Source: Anaerolineae bacterium (lineage in GTDB: Bacteria; Chloroflexota; Anaerolineae; JAFGEY01). Taken from it: a stretch of 21,359 nucleotides of DNA. Location of the stretch: the NCBI GenBank assembly GCA_016929205.1, contig JAFGJF010000365.1:1-21359 (forward strand). Direction: 5' to 3'. Every line of letters starts with the position of its first letter. The first letter of the stretch is position 1. Made by a program: the position numbers and the translations under genes. Of the stretch, positions 6,648-14,842 are shown one piece after another. Under the pieces are notes generated by a model that saw only the letters and a program-made list of their open reading frames with translations, had not been told where the DNA came from and did not search any database.

Positions 6648-7916
6648 ATGTTTTTTGATGAGGCGAAAATCAGGGTCAAGGCAGGCCGGGGGGGCAACGG
6701 GTGTGTGGCTTTTCGCCGGGAAAAATATGTCCCGAGAGGCGGACCGTCGGGAGGCAACGGGGGAAAGGGTGGTGACGTGTTTATCCGTGCGGTGAAACAC
6801 AAAAACACGTTGCTCTCGTTCGAGCATCAAAACTATTTTGCAGCACAAGACGGTCAGAACGGACGAGGAAAAGACTTGATCGGACGCAGCGGCGAGTCAC
6901 TGGTGATCGACGTGCCTTTGGGAACGGTGGTTCGCGATCTTGAGAGCGGCAGCGTGTTGGCCGACCTGGTCGTCGATGGACAACAACTCTGCGTCGCCCA
7001 GGGCGGACGAGGTGGCAGGGGCAATGCAGCGTTTGCGACCTCGACAAACCAGGCCCCGCGCATTTCCGAAAAAGGCGAGCCCGGAAAGGAGTACTGGCTC
7101 AAACTGGAACTCAAGTTGATCGCCGACGTGGGGTTGGTTGGTATGCCCAATGCCGGCAAGTCAACTCTGCTGGCCACAGTCAGTGCTGCAAAGCCCAAGA
7201 TAGCGTCGTATCCTTTTACAACGCTGCAACCCAACCTGGGGGTGGTCGTGTTGAATCACGAGACCTCGTTTGTGATGGCCGATCTGCCCGGATTGATCGA
7301 AGGCGCCAGCGAGGGAACGGGCCTGGGGTACCAGTTTTTGCGTCACGTCGAGCGGACGCGCTTGTTGGTTCACCTGCTTGACGGAACCTCTGGAGACCCA
7401 CTGCAAGATTTTGACATGATTAATCGTGAATTGGCGGCGTTCAGTGCCAAGCTGGCAGAAAAGCCCCAGATTGTCGTTCTGAACAAAATAGACATCACAA
7501 ACGTACGCGAGGTATGGCCGCTGATAAAAGAGATGTTTGCCGAGCGTGGCATTGAGCCGATGTGCATTTCGGCGGCAACCGGCGAAGAAGTGCGCCATCT
7601 GCTGTGGAAGGTTGTAGAGCAATTGCAGACGCTGCCGGCCGAGATCATCCAAGAAGAAGTCGACGTTGAGCCGCAAGTAGACGAGAAAGCATTTACGATC
7701 TCGAAAACCTCCTCAGGTTGGCGCGTGAGAGGGATTGCGATCGAACGAGCTGCGATTATGGCAAATTGGAACCAGGAAGAAAGTGCTGCCCGATTCCAGC
7801 GCATTTTGGAGGCGTTGGGAATCACACTTGCACTACGCGAAGCCGGTGTCGTCGATGGGGATATGGTGTCGATCGGCAAAGTTGATTTGCAATGGGGATG
7901 GTCACCGGATTTGTAA
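6648..7916 (+). CDS. obgE: GTPase ObgE/CgtA
   Basis: This is a 422-residue Obg GTPase, an essential protein that binds the 50S ribosomal subunit and links ribosome assembly with the stringent response. The Gly-rich Obg fold (1-158) starts MFFDEAKI and has the GGNGGKGGDV signature. The G domain follows with G1 GMPNAGKST (165-173), G2 PFTTL (189-193), G3 DLPG (212-215), G4 NKID (279-282) and G5 SAA (308-310). A C-terminal OCT domain (about 345-415) includes MANWNQEESAARFQRIL. The reading frame is open further upstream, but GGAGG at 6636-6640 and family alignment set the start at ATG 6648. The usual neighbours rplU and rpmA are absent. A terminator separates it from the kinase gene upstream; I see only a weak promoter match before it. 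Confidence 0.97.
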   Translation: MFFDEAKIRVKAGRGGNGCVAFRREKYVPRGGPSGGNGGKGGDVFIRAVKHKNTLLSFEHQNYFAAQDGQNGRGKDLIGRSGESLVIDVPLGTVVRDLESGSVLADLVVDGQQLCVAQGGRGGRGNAAFATSTNQAPRISEKGEPGKEYWLKLELKLIADVGLVGMPNAGKSTLLATVSAAKPKIASYPFTTLQPNLGVVVLNHETSFVMADLPGLIEGASEGTGLGYQFLRHVERTRLLVHLLDGTSGDPLQDFDMINRELAAFSAKLAEKPQIVVLNKIDITNVREVWPLIKEMFAERGIEPMCISAATGEEVRHLLWKVVEQLQTLPAEIIQEEVDVEPQVDEKAFTISKTSSGWRVRGIAIERAAIMANWNQEESAARFQRILEALGITLALREAGVVDGDMVSIGKVDLQWGWSPDL

Positions 7917-7971
7917 ATGCGATGCACTTGAGGTGCAGAGCAGGTCTTTTGCACACACACGAAAGGGACAT

Positions 7972-8736
7972 ATGGCTCGGGTATACGAAGCAGATGACTG
8001 GCGGCAATACAACATGTCGTGGTACGATCCTCACCGCCAGATTGAACCACTCGAACGAGAGATCGAGATCGTCGATGAAGCACTGGGGGTATTGGTCCAG
8101 GCCGGCGTGCTGGCTCACGGCCGATACGATCACGATAAAATGATGGCCCATCGCGTCGCAGTACGCGAGCGATTTGAGATTCCATGGACGGCCATTAGCC
8201 CGCGGATGCAGCGCCTGATGTATGCAATCAATGCCATCGCCCAACCACAGGTGATGGTGGCGATCGGCATTTTTTGTGGAAACACGTTCATTTCAAATGC
8301 CGGGGCTGCCGTTGGGCCCGGGGCATGCTACACGGCACGGCGTCTCGTCGGCTTGGAAATCCGCCCTAGGGAAGCCGATCGTGCCCGTCGCAACGTTGCC
8401 ACGCTCGACGAGAAGAATGGCCCATTTCCGGTCGAAATCCTCGGACAGGATGGTCTGGCGTGGCTGCTGAACCTGGAGGAGACGATCGATTTGCTCTACC
8501 TGGATGCTGACGGTCCCGGGGGGTCGAGCAAGTCGATTTATTACGATTTGCTGCAGGCCGCGCTGCACGCCCTGCGTCCAGGGAGCCTGGTGTTGGCCCA
8601 CAATTCGGTGAATGCGGCTCATTCTATGACCGATTACCTGGAGGTTGTACGCAATCCGGCTTGTTTTTCTTCCAGTGTCAACATGATCGTCGACGACCAG
8701 GGGATCGAAGTCTCCCGCTACCAAAATACTGTCTAG
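7972..8736 (+). CDS. Class I SAM-dependent methyltransferase, O-methyltransferase-like
   Basis: This 254-residue protein has a Rossmann methyltransferase core. Motif I is VMVAIGIFCGNTF (about 94-106) and the acidic residue after strand 2 is in VGLEIRPREADRARRNV (E129). The strand-4 acidic motif is LLYLDADGPGG (about 174-184), followed by RPGSLVLAHNSVN. These fit the O-methyltransferase family of small-molecule enzymes. A helical N-terminal part (about 1-90) probably shapes the substrate pocket. The frame stays open back into obgE, but AAGGGA (7963-7968) before ATG 7972 and the end of obgE at 7916 fix the start. The 55-base gap suggests cotranscription with obgE. Its stop codon overlaps that of the convergent adaptor gene. 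Motif I is slightly degenerate, with AIG in place of the usual EIG/EVG, so activity is likely but the substrate unknown. Confidence 0.75.
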   Translation: MARVYEADDWRQYNMSWYDPHRQIEPLEREIEIVDEALGVLVQAGVLAHGRYDHDKMMAHRVAVRERFEIPWTAISPRMQRLMYAINAIAQPQVMVAIGIFCGNTFISNAGAAVGPGACYTARRLVGLEIRPREADRARRNVATLDEKNGPFPVEILGQDGLAWLLNLEETIDLLYLDADGPGGSSKSIYYDLLQAALHALRPGSLVLAHNSVNAAHSMTDYLEVVRNPACFSSSVNMIVDDQGIEVSRYQNTV

Positions 8737-10028
8737 TCGCCGACGACAATCTCTACTCGCCCGGTCATACCCGGTAGCAAGTCTACCTGGGCGGGATCCA
8801 GGCGAATGTAGGCGGTAAAACGAGCATCGGCATCGGTTTGATGCGCCTCGTTGGGCACGATGACCTCTACTTTACCGGCGATCACTGTCTCCGGATAGGT
8901 GCGCAGCGTGATATTGGCTTGTTGTCCGGCCTCGATTTGGGCCACGTGCCGTTCGCTGAGATTTTCGGTAATAAAGTACAGATCGGTGACGTTGAGCAGG
9001 GTCACGATCGACGTGCCGCTGCTGACCATTGCCCCGACGTTGGTGTCGATGGACGTGACCAACCCGTTCCACGGTGCGTACAGATAAATGTCTTCCAGGT
9101 CTTGTTGTGCCTCGTCCAATCGCTTCTGTGCATCCTCGATGGCCCGTTCATAGGTGGTGAAATCGTCTTGCTTTTTCACCTCGTCCATCTCGATTTCGTC
9201 CATCTCGACATCGCCCAGTTTTTTCTCAGCGCGCTGTACATCTCGCTCCTTGACGCGCAAATCCATATTGTAAACATCGAGTGAGATCAGCGCATCCTGG
9301 TATCGCAGTTCGGCCAATTGGCGATCGACGATGCGGTTTTGCCATTCCTCAAAGTAGGAATCCCGGATGCTCTGCTTTTCCCAGGGGCGATCGAGCGCCT
9401 GTTTATAGTTGTCCTCGGCCTTGGCCTCGGTATCCAGCGCGCGATCCAGGTTGATTTTTGCTTCCTCGACAGACAGAGTCGGCGGCTGCATCCTGGCACG
9501 CTGCAAGGCCGATTGGGCATTCTCCAGAGCCTGTTCAGCATCCTCCAGCTCACGATCGTATTGGTCCTGAGCGTTTTCCAGCTCTTGGTCGTATTTGTCT
9601 TGGGCATCCTCAAGCGCGTCTTGATACTGCTCCTCAGCGTCTTCTTGAGCCAGGATCAGGTCTTCTTGAGCGCGATCCAGGGCCAATTGGGCATCGCCAA
9701 CCGCTTGCTTGAGATCGGTGTCATCAAGGACGGCGATCAGATCGCCGGACTTGACGCGCTGTCCAATCTCGGCGTCTAATTTTAGCACCCGGGCAGTCAC
9801 GCTGCCTGGAAAGGCCAGGTGCAGCGAGGGATAGTCCGCCACCAATTCCCCATCCATCAAGATCACATTGCCGACCGATTGCACAGCCACGCCCGGTGTG
9901 GGCTGTTCACCGCCAGAAGCCTCGGGGATGAGGGTTGCTGCCGGACCGGCCTGGTTGACCCCAGCACAGCCGGCGATCAGGGTGCATGCCAGCACGAGTG
10001 CCAGAAACCCGCTCTTTTTCTTTACCAT
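8733..10028 (-). CDS. Lipoprotein HlyD/MacA-like adaptor of an ABC exporter
   Basis: This 431-residue adaptor has a lipoprotein signal peptide: MVKKK, a hydrophobic core, and the lipobox LIAGC with C21 as the predicted lipidated cysteine. A biotinyl-lipoyl-like half-motif (about 75-105, including EIGQRVKSGDLIAVLDD) is followed by a very long coiled-coil hairpin (about 106-320). The second lipoyl half follows (APWNGLVTSIDTNVGAMVSSG), then a beta-barrel and membrane-proximal end reading LLPGMTGRVEI. This order is that of HlyD/MacA membrane-fusion proteins. AAGGAG lies 5 bases before the ATG. It follows the FtsX permease by 75 bases and the ATPase before that, so the three genes form one exporter operon. 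It probably sits on the outer face of the cytoplasmic membrane and stabilises or gates the permease. Part of the hairpin is built from exact 11-residue repeats. Confidence 0.88.
   Translation of the reverse strand: MVKKKSGFLALVLACTLIAGCAGVNQAGPAATLIPEASGGEQPTPGVAVQSVGNVILMDGELVADYPSLHLAFPGSVTARVLKLDAEIGQRVKSGDLIAVLDDTDLKQAVGDAQLALDRAQEDLILAQEDAEEQYQDALEDAQDKYDQELENAQDQYDRELEDAEQALENAQSALQRARMQPPTLSVEEAKINLDRALDTEAKAEDNYKQALDRPWEKQSIRDSYFEEWQNRIVDRQLAELRYQDALISLDVYNMDLRVKERDVQRAEKKLGDVEMDEIEMDEVKKQDDFTTYERAIEDAQKRLDEAQQDLEDIYLYAPWNGLVTSIDTNVGAMVSSGTSIVTLLNVTDLYFITENLSERHVAQIEAGQQANITLRTYPETVIAGKVEVIVPNEAHQTDADARFTAYIRLDPAQVDLLPGMTGRVEIVVGD
9513..9644 (-). repeat. Four 11-residue (hendecad) coiled-coil repeats within the adaptor gene
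   Basis: Residues 129-172 of the adaptor divide into four 11-residue units beginning EDAEEQYQDAL, EDAQDKYDQEL, ENAQDQYDREL and EDAEQALENAQ. At DNA level these are 33-base imperfect direct repeats. Alanine recurs at the third position and Tyr or Leu at the seventh. Such hendecads favour a nearly straight coiled coil. Confidence 0.7.
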
Positions 10029-10103
10029 CGATACTCCTTAAAAATCGCACACCAACCATTGGGCCCAAACAGGGTTGTATACCTAACCTGTCACGTGTTT
10101 GTT

Positions 10104-12971
10104 TCACACGCCTCTAAGAATGGCCGTTACCCGCCTTTTTACGATGCCCCGCGAGGCGATCATGGCACTCACCAGGCTGGCAATGATAACCATCACCAGC
10201 ACGAATCCAACCGTGATCCAGTCGAACGCCGGGAGCGTAGGGACATTTTGCATCGCGTTGTTGCTCCAATAAAACACGTAACCCAACCCCGTTCCGGCCG
10301 TCGTGCCAGCCATGGTCGCACTGGTCGTCATCGCCAATGACTCGATGGCAAATGTACCCACCAATTGCCAGCCGGTGATCCCTACCGCCTTGAGCATCCC
10401 GATCTCCAGCCGGCGGGTCTGTACGGTGACGTAAATGACCGAAAATACACCCAGCACCGATGTGACCAGGGACAGGACAGTCAACACCAGCAGAACGATG
10501 CGCGTGGTCTGGAACCCTTGCTTCGCAACGCGTACTTGTTCGGTCGTGACCTCGATGTGTACATCATTCTGATCGGACAGCGTCTTGCGCAATTCCTTGA
10601 TCACCAACTGCGAATCGCTGGTTGGATCCATCCGCGCCAGGATGCGTTGGATGACCGGCTGATCCAGTTCGGATTCGCTGCACCAGCCATCGAGGCAAAC
10701 GACTTCCTGGTTGGGGTCATTGGTCATGCGGATGAACGTATCCATCGAGACAAAGGCAGGGCTGGCCCCCCAGCGGACGTAATTCTGGTTGCGCCCGATC
10801 GTCCAATAGCCGGACATACGTTCGACCAGGCCAACGATGTGCATTTCAACCTCGTGGTCGAGTCCCTGGCCCTGCACCAGGAACGTATCGCCGATCTTTA
10901 AATCCATATACTCGGCGAACCCGGCAGTGAGGATGACGGCGTCCGGCTCGTCAAACATTCTTTGGAATGCCGCCTCACCGTCACCGACCATGACCGTCAG
11001 GTCTGGAAAGGTGACGCTGAGCGGCGAGGCGGTGAGCCCCTGCATGCTGACCGACGTGCTGCGCAGCCTGACTTGGTTGCGCGTGCTGGCACGATAGGTA
11101 TAGGTCAAGCCAACGGCCGGGCCCACGCCCTCGACAGCCGTAAAGCGCGGCAGAAAGGCCGGACGCAGGTATTCGGCGTCCTCTTGTGCGCTGAAAAAGC
11201 TGCTAAAGTAACCGCCACGCCGCACCTCGGCGTTAATGTCTGCCCCGGTGCGCTGGCGCGTGTTGACGTCAAAATTGGCTTCGGTGAGCGCCGCCGTGGT
11301 GCCCAAAAAGGTCGGCAGCGTGGCGCTAAAGACGATCATCAAGGTGATAACGGTGTTGCGGCGCTTGGCTCGCCGGACGTTACGGCTGGCGAAAAAGGTC
11401 AGCTTGGGTGCAAAGACGTTGAATAAAAACAAAGATATCCGCTCGAAAGGCACGGTCAGGGTAAAAAAGAGCAGACTGACACCGAGGATGAGCAGGGCCA
11501 TACCGCCGAACATAAATGCGCCCAGGACGCCGGGGTCTCCTTGCGCGAATAAAAAGTTCTGCCCGACAAAAATCAGGCCCCACATGATCGTCAGCACGAC
11601 GCCGGTGATGGTGATGTTCCAGTTATACTTGCGCTCACGCAGCGCGGCCAAATCCTCGACCTGGAGGTTATCCGCCGATCCGGGGTCAATGGCGTAGCGG
11701 ATCTTGGTGTTGGCTGCTTTGCGCGCCGGAGCAATGGCGCTGAGTAAAAGCACGGCGCCCGCGATCGCAGCCGTCGATATGAGCGATCCGGGCGTGATCG
11801 CAAAATCAATTGCGGATAGAGCCGGAGCGCCGCTCAACCCACCGTTGTTGTCCATCAGGCTGACGATCAACGAGCCGACAACACGGTCCACGAGAAAAGT
11901 CGACAGGGCCTGGCCGCTCAGCGTCCCCAGGCCGATGCCAATCGCGCCGATGATAAATACCTCGATCAACACCAGGGCAAAGAGGTTTCTGCGCTGCGCG
12001 CCAAGGATGCGCAAGAAAGCCAGGTCGCGCCGCCGGTCATCGACATTGGCGTTGATCAGCGAGTAGATCAGCAGCCCAACGACACCCATCGACAGGATGC
12101 CATAGACCATCACCAGGGTCTGGATCATCGAAAAGGCGATATCGCTGCCGTCGAGCGATTCGGCTTTGTCGATGATGAAATCATAGTCCTGCGCCAGCGG
12201 GCCCATTGCGGCCTGCAACTGCTCGGCAATGCGGCGCACGCGAAAGACCGAGGTCTCGACGTCGAGCGTGTTGTAAACGGCAGGGTCGAGCACGATCACC
12301 ACTCGTTCGGCGCGTCCGGGCATGTGCAGCCATTCCTGCACCGTATCGACGTGGATCAGCACCCCATTCGAGATGTCGTTGCCCAGGCCATCCTGCAAGG
12401 CGATGCCCGCAATCGTAAAGCGGCGCGCGATGCGGCTGACACTGATGTTTTCAACCGCTTCGTCACCCACCTGGCGCGGCATCGGCATGATATAGCTCAA
12501 ATCTACCTGATCGCCAACCTGGAGATTGTAGGCATCGGCGGCATCGCGCAAGATGACGATATTGTCGTCTGAAATGTCATAGTCCCCTTCCAGCATGGTG
12601 ATCGTGCCCAGATCGTCGATACTGGTATCACGCGCAACGAGCGTGGCGTTGCCATTGGTGGCGCCAAGCGCGACTTCGATCTCGGCGTGGAAACGCGGGT
12701 AAACGGCTTTCACCGAGGGATGCGCCTCTTGAAGCAAGGTCTGCAGAAAGGCTACGTCAACGAACAGATCCTGACTCGTGTCTTTTTTGAGCAGGTCGAT
12801 GTCGTGCGCACCTACCTCACGCGCGACCAGATCGACGACCTGGCGGCGCGTAGTGGCGATGACGTTATTCAGCACGACCAGCATGGTGGCGACGAATACC
12901 AGGGCCAGGATCATGATGATCGTGCGCCCCAAATGACGGCGGAATCCTTTGACGACGTATCTGGCGAGCAT
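10104..12971 (-). CDS. FtsX-type ABC transporter permease (large, two-core)
   Basis: This 955-residue membrane protein belongs to the MacB/FtsX/LolC permease class. The first membrane segment (about 17-38) precedes a large extracytoplasmic domain (about 45-280). A three-helix FtsX core (about 285-435) contains the DDRRRDLAFLRILGAQRRNLF coupling loop. A second unit has membrane segments at about 455-520 and 545-570, another extracytoplasmic domain (about 580-820), and a C-terminal FtsX core (about 830-950) with the matching RRLEIGMLKAVGITGWQL loop. Two FtsX cores in one chain mean that a single polypeptide could supply both transmembrane halves. The start ATG directly follows the ATPase stop (TAGATG), so translation is probably coupled, with a purine-rich site (AGAGGGA) inside the ATPase gene. 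Substrate is unknown; such pumps move lipoproteins, peptides or antibiotics, or act mechanically without transport. Confidence 0.9.
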   Translation of the reverse strand: MLARYVVKGFRRHLGRTIIMILALVFVATMLVVLNNVIATTRRQVVDLVAREVGAHDIDLLKKDTSQDLFVDVAFLQTLLQEAHPSVKAVYPRFHAEIEVALGATNGNATLVARDTSIDDLGTITMLEGDYDISDDNIVILRDAADAYNLQVGDQVDLSYIMPMPRQVGDEAVENISVSRIARRFTIAGIALQDGLGNDISNGVLIHVDTVQEWLHMPGRAERVVIVLDPAVYNTLDVETSVFRVRRIAEQLQAAMGPLAQDYDFIIDKAESLDGSDIAFSMIQTLVMVYGILSMGVVGLLIYSLINANVDDRRRDLAFLRILGAQRRNLFALVLIEVFIIGAIGIGLGTLSGQALSTFLVDRVVGSLIVSLMDNNGGLSGAPALSAIDFAITPGSLISTAAIAGAVLLLSAIAPARKAANTKIRYAIDPGSADNLQVEDLAALRERKYNWNITITGVVLTIMWGLIFVGQNFLFAQGDPGVLGAFMFGGMALLILGVSLLFFTLTVPFERISLFLFNVFAPKLTFFASRNVRRAKRRNTVITLMIVFSATLPTFLGTTAALTEANFDVNTRQRTGADINAEVRRGGYFSSFFSAQEDAEYLRPAFLPRFTAVEGVGPAVGLTYTYRASTRNQVRLRSTSVSMQGLTASPLSVTFPDLTVMVGDGEAAFQRMFDEPDAVILTAGFAEYMDLKIGDTFLVQGQGLDHEVEMHIVGLVERMSGYWTIGRNQNYVRWGASPAFVSMDTFIRMTNDPNQEVVCLDGWCSESELDQPVIQRILARMDPTSDSQLVIKELRKTLSDQNDVHIEVTTEQVRVAKQGFQTTRIVLLVLTVLSLVTSVLGVFSVIYVTVQTRRLEIGMLKAVGITGWQLVGTFAIESLAMTTSATMAGTTAGTGLGYVFYWSNNAMQNVPTLPAFDWITVGFVLVMVIIASLVSAMIASRGIVKRRVTAILRGV

Positions 12972-13721
12972 CTAGGTGTCTCCCTCTGCCGATATGCTGA
13001 CTGTCGAGTCTTCATCGGCGATGCGGACCTGATCGTTAGGTTCGTCGCTCAGGATCTTGCCATCTCGAATCTGGATCAGCCGCGTCGCATACTTGGCCAT
13101 GCGTGGATCGTGAGTGACATAGATCACCGTCGTGCCATCCGTCTGGTTCAGCCTGGTGATAATGTTCATCACCTCAAAGCCGGTGATCGAGTCCAGGTCG
13201 CCGGTGATCTCGTCGCCAATGAGCACGGCGGGGTCGTTGGCCAGGGCACGGGCAATGGCCACGCGCTGCTGCTGGCCGCCCGACAATTCGGTAGGATAGT
13301 GCCGGGCGCGATCGGCCAGGCCGACCAACTTGAGCAGGTCTTCCGAACGTCTACGACGTTTGCGCCCGATGACGTTTGCCAGGGCCATCGGCGTTTCCAC
13401 ATTTTCAAGCGCGGTAAAGTTGGCCAGCAGATTATAGTTCTGAAAGATAAAGCCCATCTTTTTCAGGCGCAAGCGAGCCAATTGGTCTTCCGACATGGCG
13501 ACCACGTTCTGCCCGTCGACGATCACATGCCCCCGGCTGGGCTCTTCCAACCCGCCAAGGATGTTGAGCAGGGTGGTTTTGCCGGACCCGCTCGGTCCCA
13601 TCAGGCAGACCATCTCGCCGGTGTAGATAGACAGATCGATGCCGCGCAAGGCTTGCACAGCCTCCCTACCCATAAGAAAAGATTTGTGCACGTTTTCAAT
13701 GCAAATGACCGGTTCGTCCAT
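12972..13721 (-). CDS. ABC transporter ATPase, LolD/MacB type
   Basis: This 249-residue nucleotide-binding subunit is the partner of the FtsX permease. Walker A is GPSGSGKT (42-49), the Q loop is Q94 in FIFQNYNLL, and the signature is LSGGQQQR (146-153). Walker B ends D170-E171 in [12 protein letters not shown], and the switch histidine is H204 in VTHD. The aligned opening ([13 protein letters not shown]) and FIFQNYNLL wording place it in the LolD/MacB/FtsE branch. Walker B continues EITGDLD instead of the usual EPTGNLD, a mild variation. The frame is open upstream (TTG at 13748, ATG at 13733), but a GGAG 6 bases before the ATG at 13721 makes that start best. About 30 extra residues after the core (from SDEPNDQ) form an acidic tail. 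First gene of the exporter operon. Confidence 0.93.
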   Translation of the reverse strand: MDEPVICIENVHKSFLMGREAVQALRGIDLSIYTGEMVCLMGPSGSGKTTLLNILGGLEEPSRGHVIVDGQNVVAMSEDQLARLRLKKMGFIFQNYNLLANFTALENVETPMALANVIGRKRRRRSEDLLKLVGLADRARHYPTELSGGQQQRVAIARALANDPAVLIGDEITGDLDSITGFEVMNIITRLNQTDGTTVIYVTHDPRMAKYATRLIQIRDGKILSDEPNDQVRIADEDSTVSISAEGDT

Positions 13722-13756
13722 ATCTATCTCCATACGAATTCGCCACAATTGTTCTT

Positions 13757-13785
13757 ATTTTATACCGGGATAGCCGAGTTGTAAA
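13757..13785 (-). promoter_or_regulatory. Promoter candidate TTTACA-N17-TAAAAT for the ABC exporter operon
   Basis: On the minus strand, TTTACA (13780-13785) is 17 bases before TAAAAT (13757-13762), about 35 bases upstream of the preferred ATPase start. Confidence 0.5.
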
Positions 13786-13891
13786 CTGTACGTACGACCA
13801 GTATAAATCGAGTGTGCCACGAGACGGCCAGACATCCTCAACTAATACGAGTTTGGATGCAAAAAAGTTCGCTTCCAAGACCTGCACGCCC

Positions 13892-13920
13892 ATTGTACTG
13901 TCTTTTATCAGAATTGTCGA
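13892..13920 (-). promoter_or_regulatory. Promoter candidate TCGACA-N17-TACAAT for the ABC exporter operon
   Basis: On the minus strand, TCGACA (13915-13920) is 17 bases before TACAAT (13892-13897). It would give a leader of about 160 bases before the ATPase gene. Confidence 0.5.
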
Positions 13921-13933
13921 GCGTACTTTCCAA

Positions 13934-13962
13934 TTGACTTTTACGCATTTATCCAGTACAAT
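13934..13962 (+). promoter_or_regulatory. Promoter TTGACT-N17-TACAAT for the tauE-like gene
   Basis: TTGACT (13934-13939) and TACAAT (13957-13962) are 17 bases apart. Its -35 box is only 13 bases from the -35 box of the divergent minus-strand promoter. Confidence 0.6.
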
Positions 13963-13977
13963 ATAATTGATTTATCA

Positions 13978-14006
13978 TTGATGTGTCAATTAGATGTGGC
14001 TATTTT
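13978..14006 (+). promoter_or_regulatory. Weaker promoter candidate TTGATG-N17-TATTTT
   Basis: A second, weaker match lies closer to the tauE-like start. It may be an alternative start site or part of an AT-rich leader. Confidence 0.3.
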
Positions 14007-14070
14007 ATAAGTGAAGCATCATCCCAGGCCGCCGGCCGACAAAGACGATCCTGATCTGAAGAGGTGAATT

Positions 14071-14820
14071 ATGTTATTATCAACGAACATTGTGATGTTT
14101 ATCGTGGTTGGGTTTATCGCCCAGTTGATCGATGGGGCATTGGGCATGGCTTATGGCGTCAGTTCGACCACCTTTTTGCTCGGCCTGGGCACGCCTCTGA
14201 CCATCGCCAGCATGAGCGTTCACGTCGCCCAGGTGTTTACGACGCTGGTTTCCGGACTCGCGCATCTCAAGCTGGGCAACGTCGACATCAAGCTGTTCAA
14301 AAAGCTCGCCATTCCGGGGGCGATCGGCGGCGTTGCCGGCGTTCTGGTTCTCTCATCCGTGCCGGACAGACTGATCAGGCCTTGTGTGTCGGCCTACCTT
14401 TTGCTGATGGGGTTGGTGATCATCTACAAGGTCTTTTTCCGCAAGGTGCAGGAAAAAAAGGGGGAGACGCGTTTCCTGGGATTTTTGGCCGTCGTCGGTG
14501 GTTTTTTTGATGCTGTGGGCGGCGGGGGCTGGGGGCCAATTGTGACCAGCACGATTATGGTACGAGGGCACGATCCCCGGCTGGTGATTGGCTCGGTAAA
14601 TTTGGCCGAGTTTTTTGTTACACTCGTCCAGGTGATTGTTTTTGTGGTGACGCTGGGGGGCATCGACTGGCAAGTCGTCCTCGGCCTGGTGATTGGCGGC
14701 ATCATCGCGGCACCGGCAGCCGCTGTTGTCTGCAAGAGGCTGCCGGCGCGGGCGCTGATGATGATCGTAGGCGTCTTGATCACAGCGCTCAGTATCAGGA
14801 CCATGTACCTGGTTCTGTAA
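14071..14820 (+). CDS. TauE/SafE family sulfite/anion permease
   Basis: This 249-residue membrane protein of the TauE/SafE (DUF81) family has about seven or eight hydrophobic segments arranged as two repeats. The family hallmarks are visible. The first repeat opens with FIAQLIDGALGMAYG and a conserved SVHVAQVFTTLVSGLAHLKLGNVD. The second repeat opens VVGGFFDAVGGGGWGPI and contains GSVNLAEFFVTL. Members export sulfite, sulfoacetate or related organosulfur anions; the substrate cannot be read here, and no sulfur-metabolism gene lies nearby. GAGGTGA at 14061-14067 supports ATG 14071. It has its own promoter, diverges from the ABC exporter and converges on hisD. The stop codon lies inside a hairpin. 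Confidence 0.88.
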   Translation: MLLSTNIVMFIVVGFIAQLIDGALGMAYGVSSTTFLLGLGTPLTIASMSVHVAQVFTTLVSGLAHLKLGNVDIKLFKKLAIPGAIGGVAGVLVLSSVPDRLIRPCVSAYLLLMGLVIIYKVFFRKVQEKKGETRFLGFLAVVGGFFDAVGGGGWGPIVTSTIMVRGHDPRLVIGSVNLAEFFVTLVQVIVFVVTLGGIDWQVVLGLVIGGIIAAPAAAVVCKRLPARALMMIVGVLITALSIRTMYLVL

Positions 14821-14830
14821 AAGAACCAGG
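14808..14830. terminator. Hairpin over the tauE-like stop codon, between convergent genes
   Basis: CCTGGTTCT and AGAACCAGG form a 9-bp stem with the 5-base loop GTAAA, which contains most of the stop codon. There is no clear T-run on either strand, so it may be a weak bidirectional terminator or an RNA end-stabilising hairpin. It lies 12 bases from the end of hisD. Confidence 0.5.
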
Positions 14831-14842
14831 CAGGCCGTGCTT

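Larger units (their letters stand above)
13722..14070. other. Divergent regulatory region between the ABC exporter operon and tauE-like gene
   Basis: About 350 bases separate the divergent genes and contain no credible coding sequence. Two minus-strand and two plus-strand promoter candidates are listed individually. An 8-base palindrome GTACGTAC lies near 13788-13795, and a GGCCGCCGGCC dyad lies before the tauE-like ribosome site. No known riboswitch is recognisable. Confidence 0.6.

Noticed and set aside
7735..7971. N-terminal extension of the methyltransferase into obgE
   Set aside because: The frame is open but overlaps the conserved OCT domain of obgE, and a ribosome site supports the ATG at 7972.
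12687..13784. A 365-codon open frame on the plus strand
   Set aside because: It runs antisense through the FtsX permease and the ABC ATPase, both with clear motifs. Its product has low-complexity shadow composition and no ribosome site.
13696..13893. A 65-codon minus-strand frame before the ABC ATPase
   Set aside because: Its ATG coincides with a predicted -10 box and it lacks a ribosome site; it is more likely leader sequence.
13963..14070. A riboswitch before the TauE-like gene (for example an S-adenosyl compound sensor)
   Set aside because: The leader is about 100 bases with one short GC dyad, and I could not match it to any known riboswitch core.
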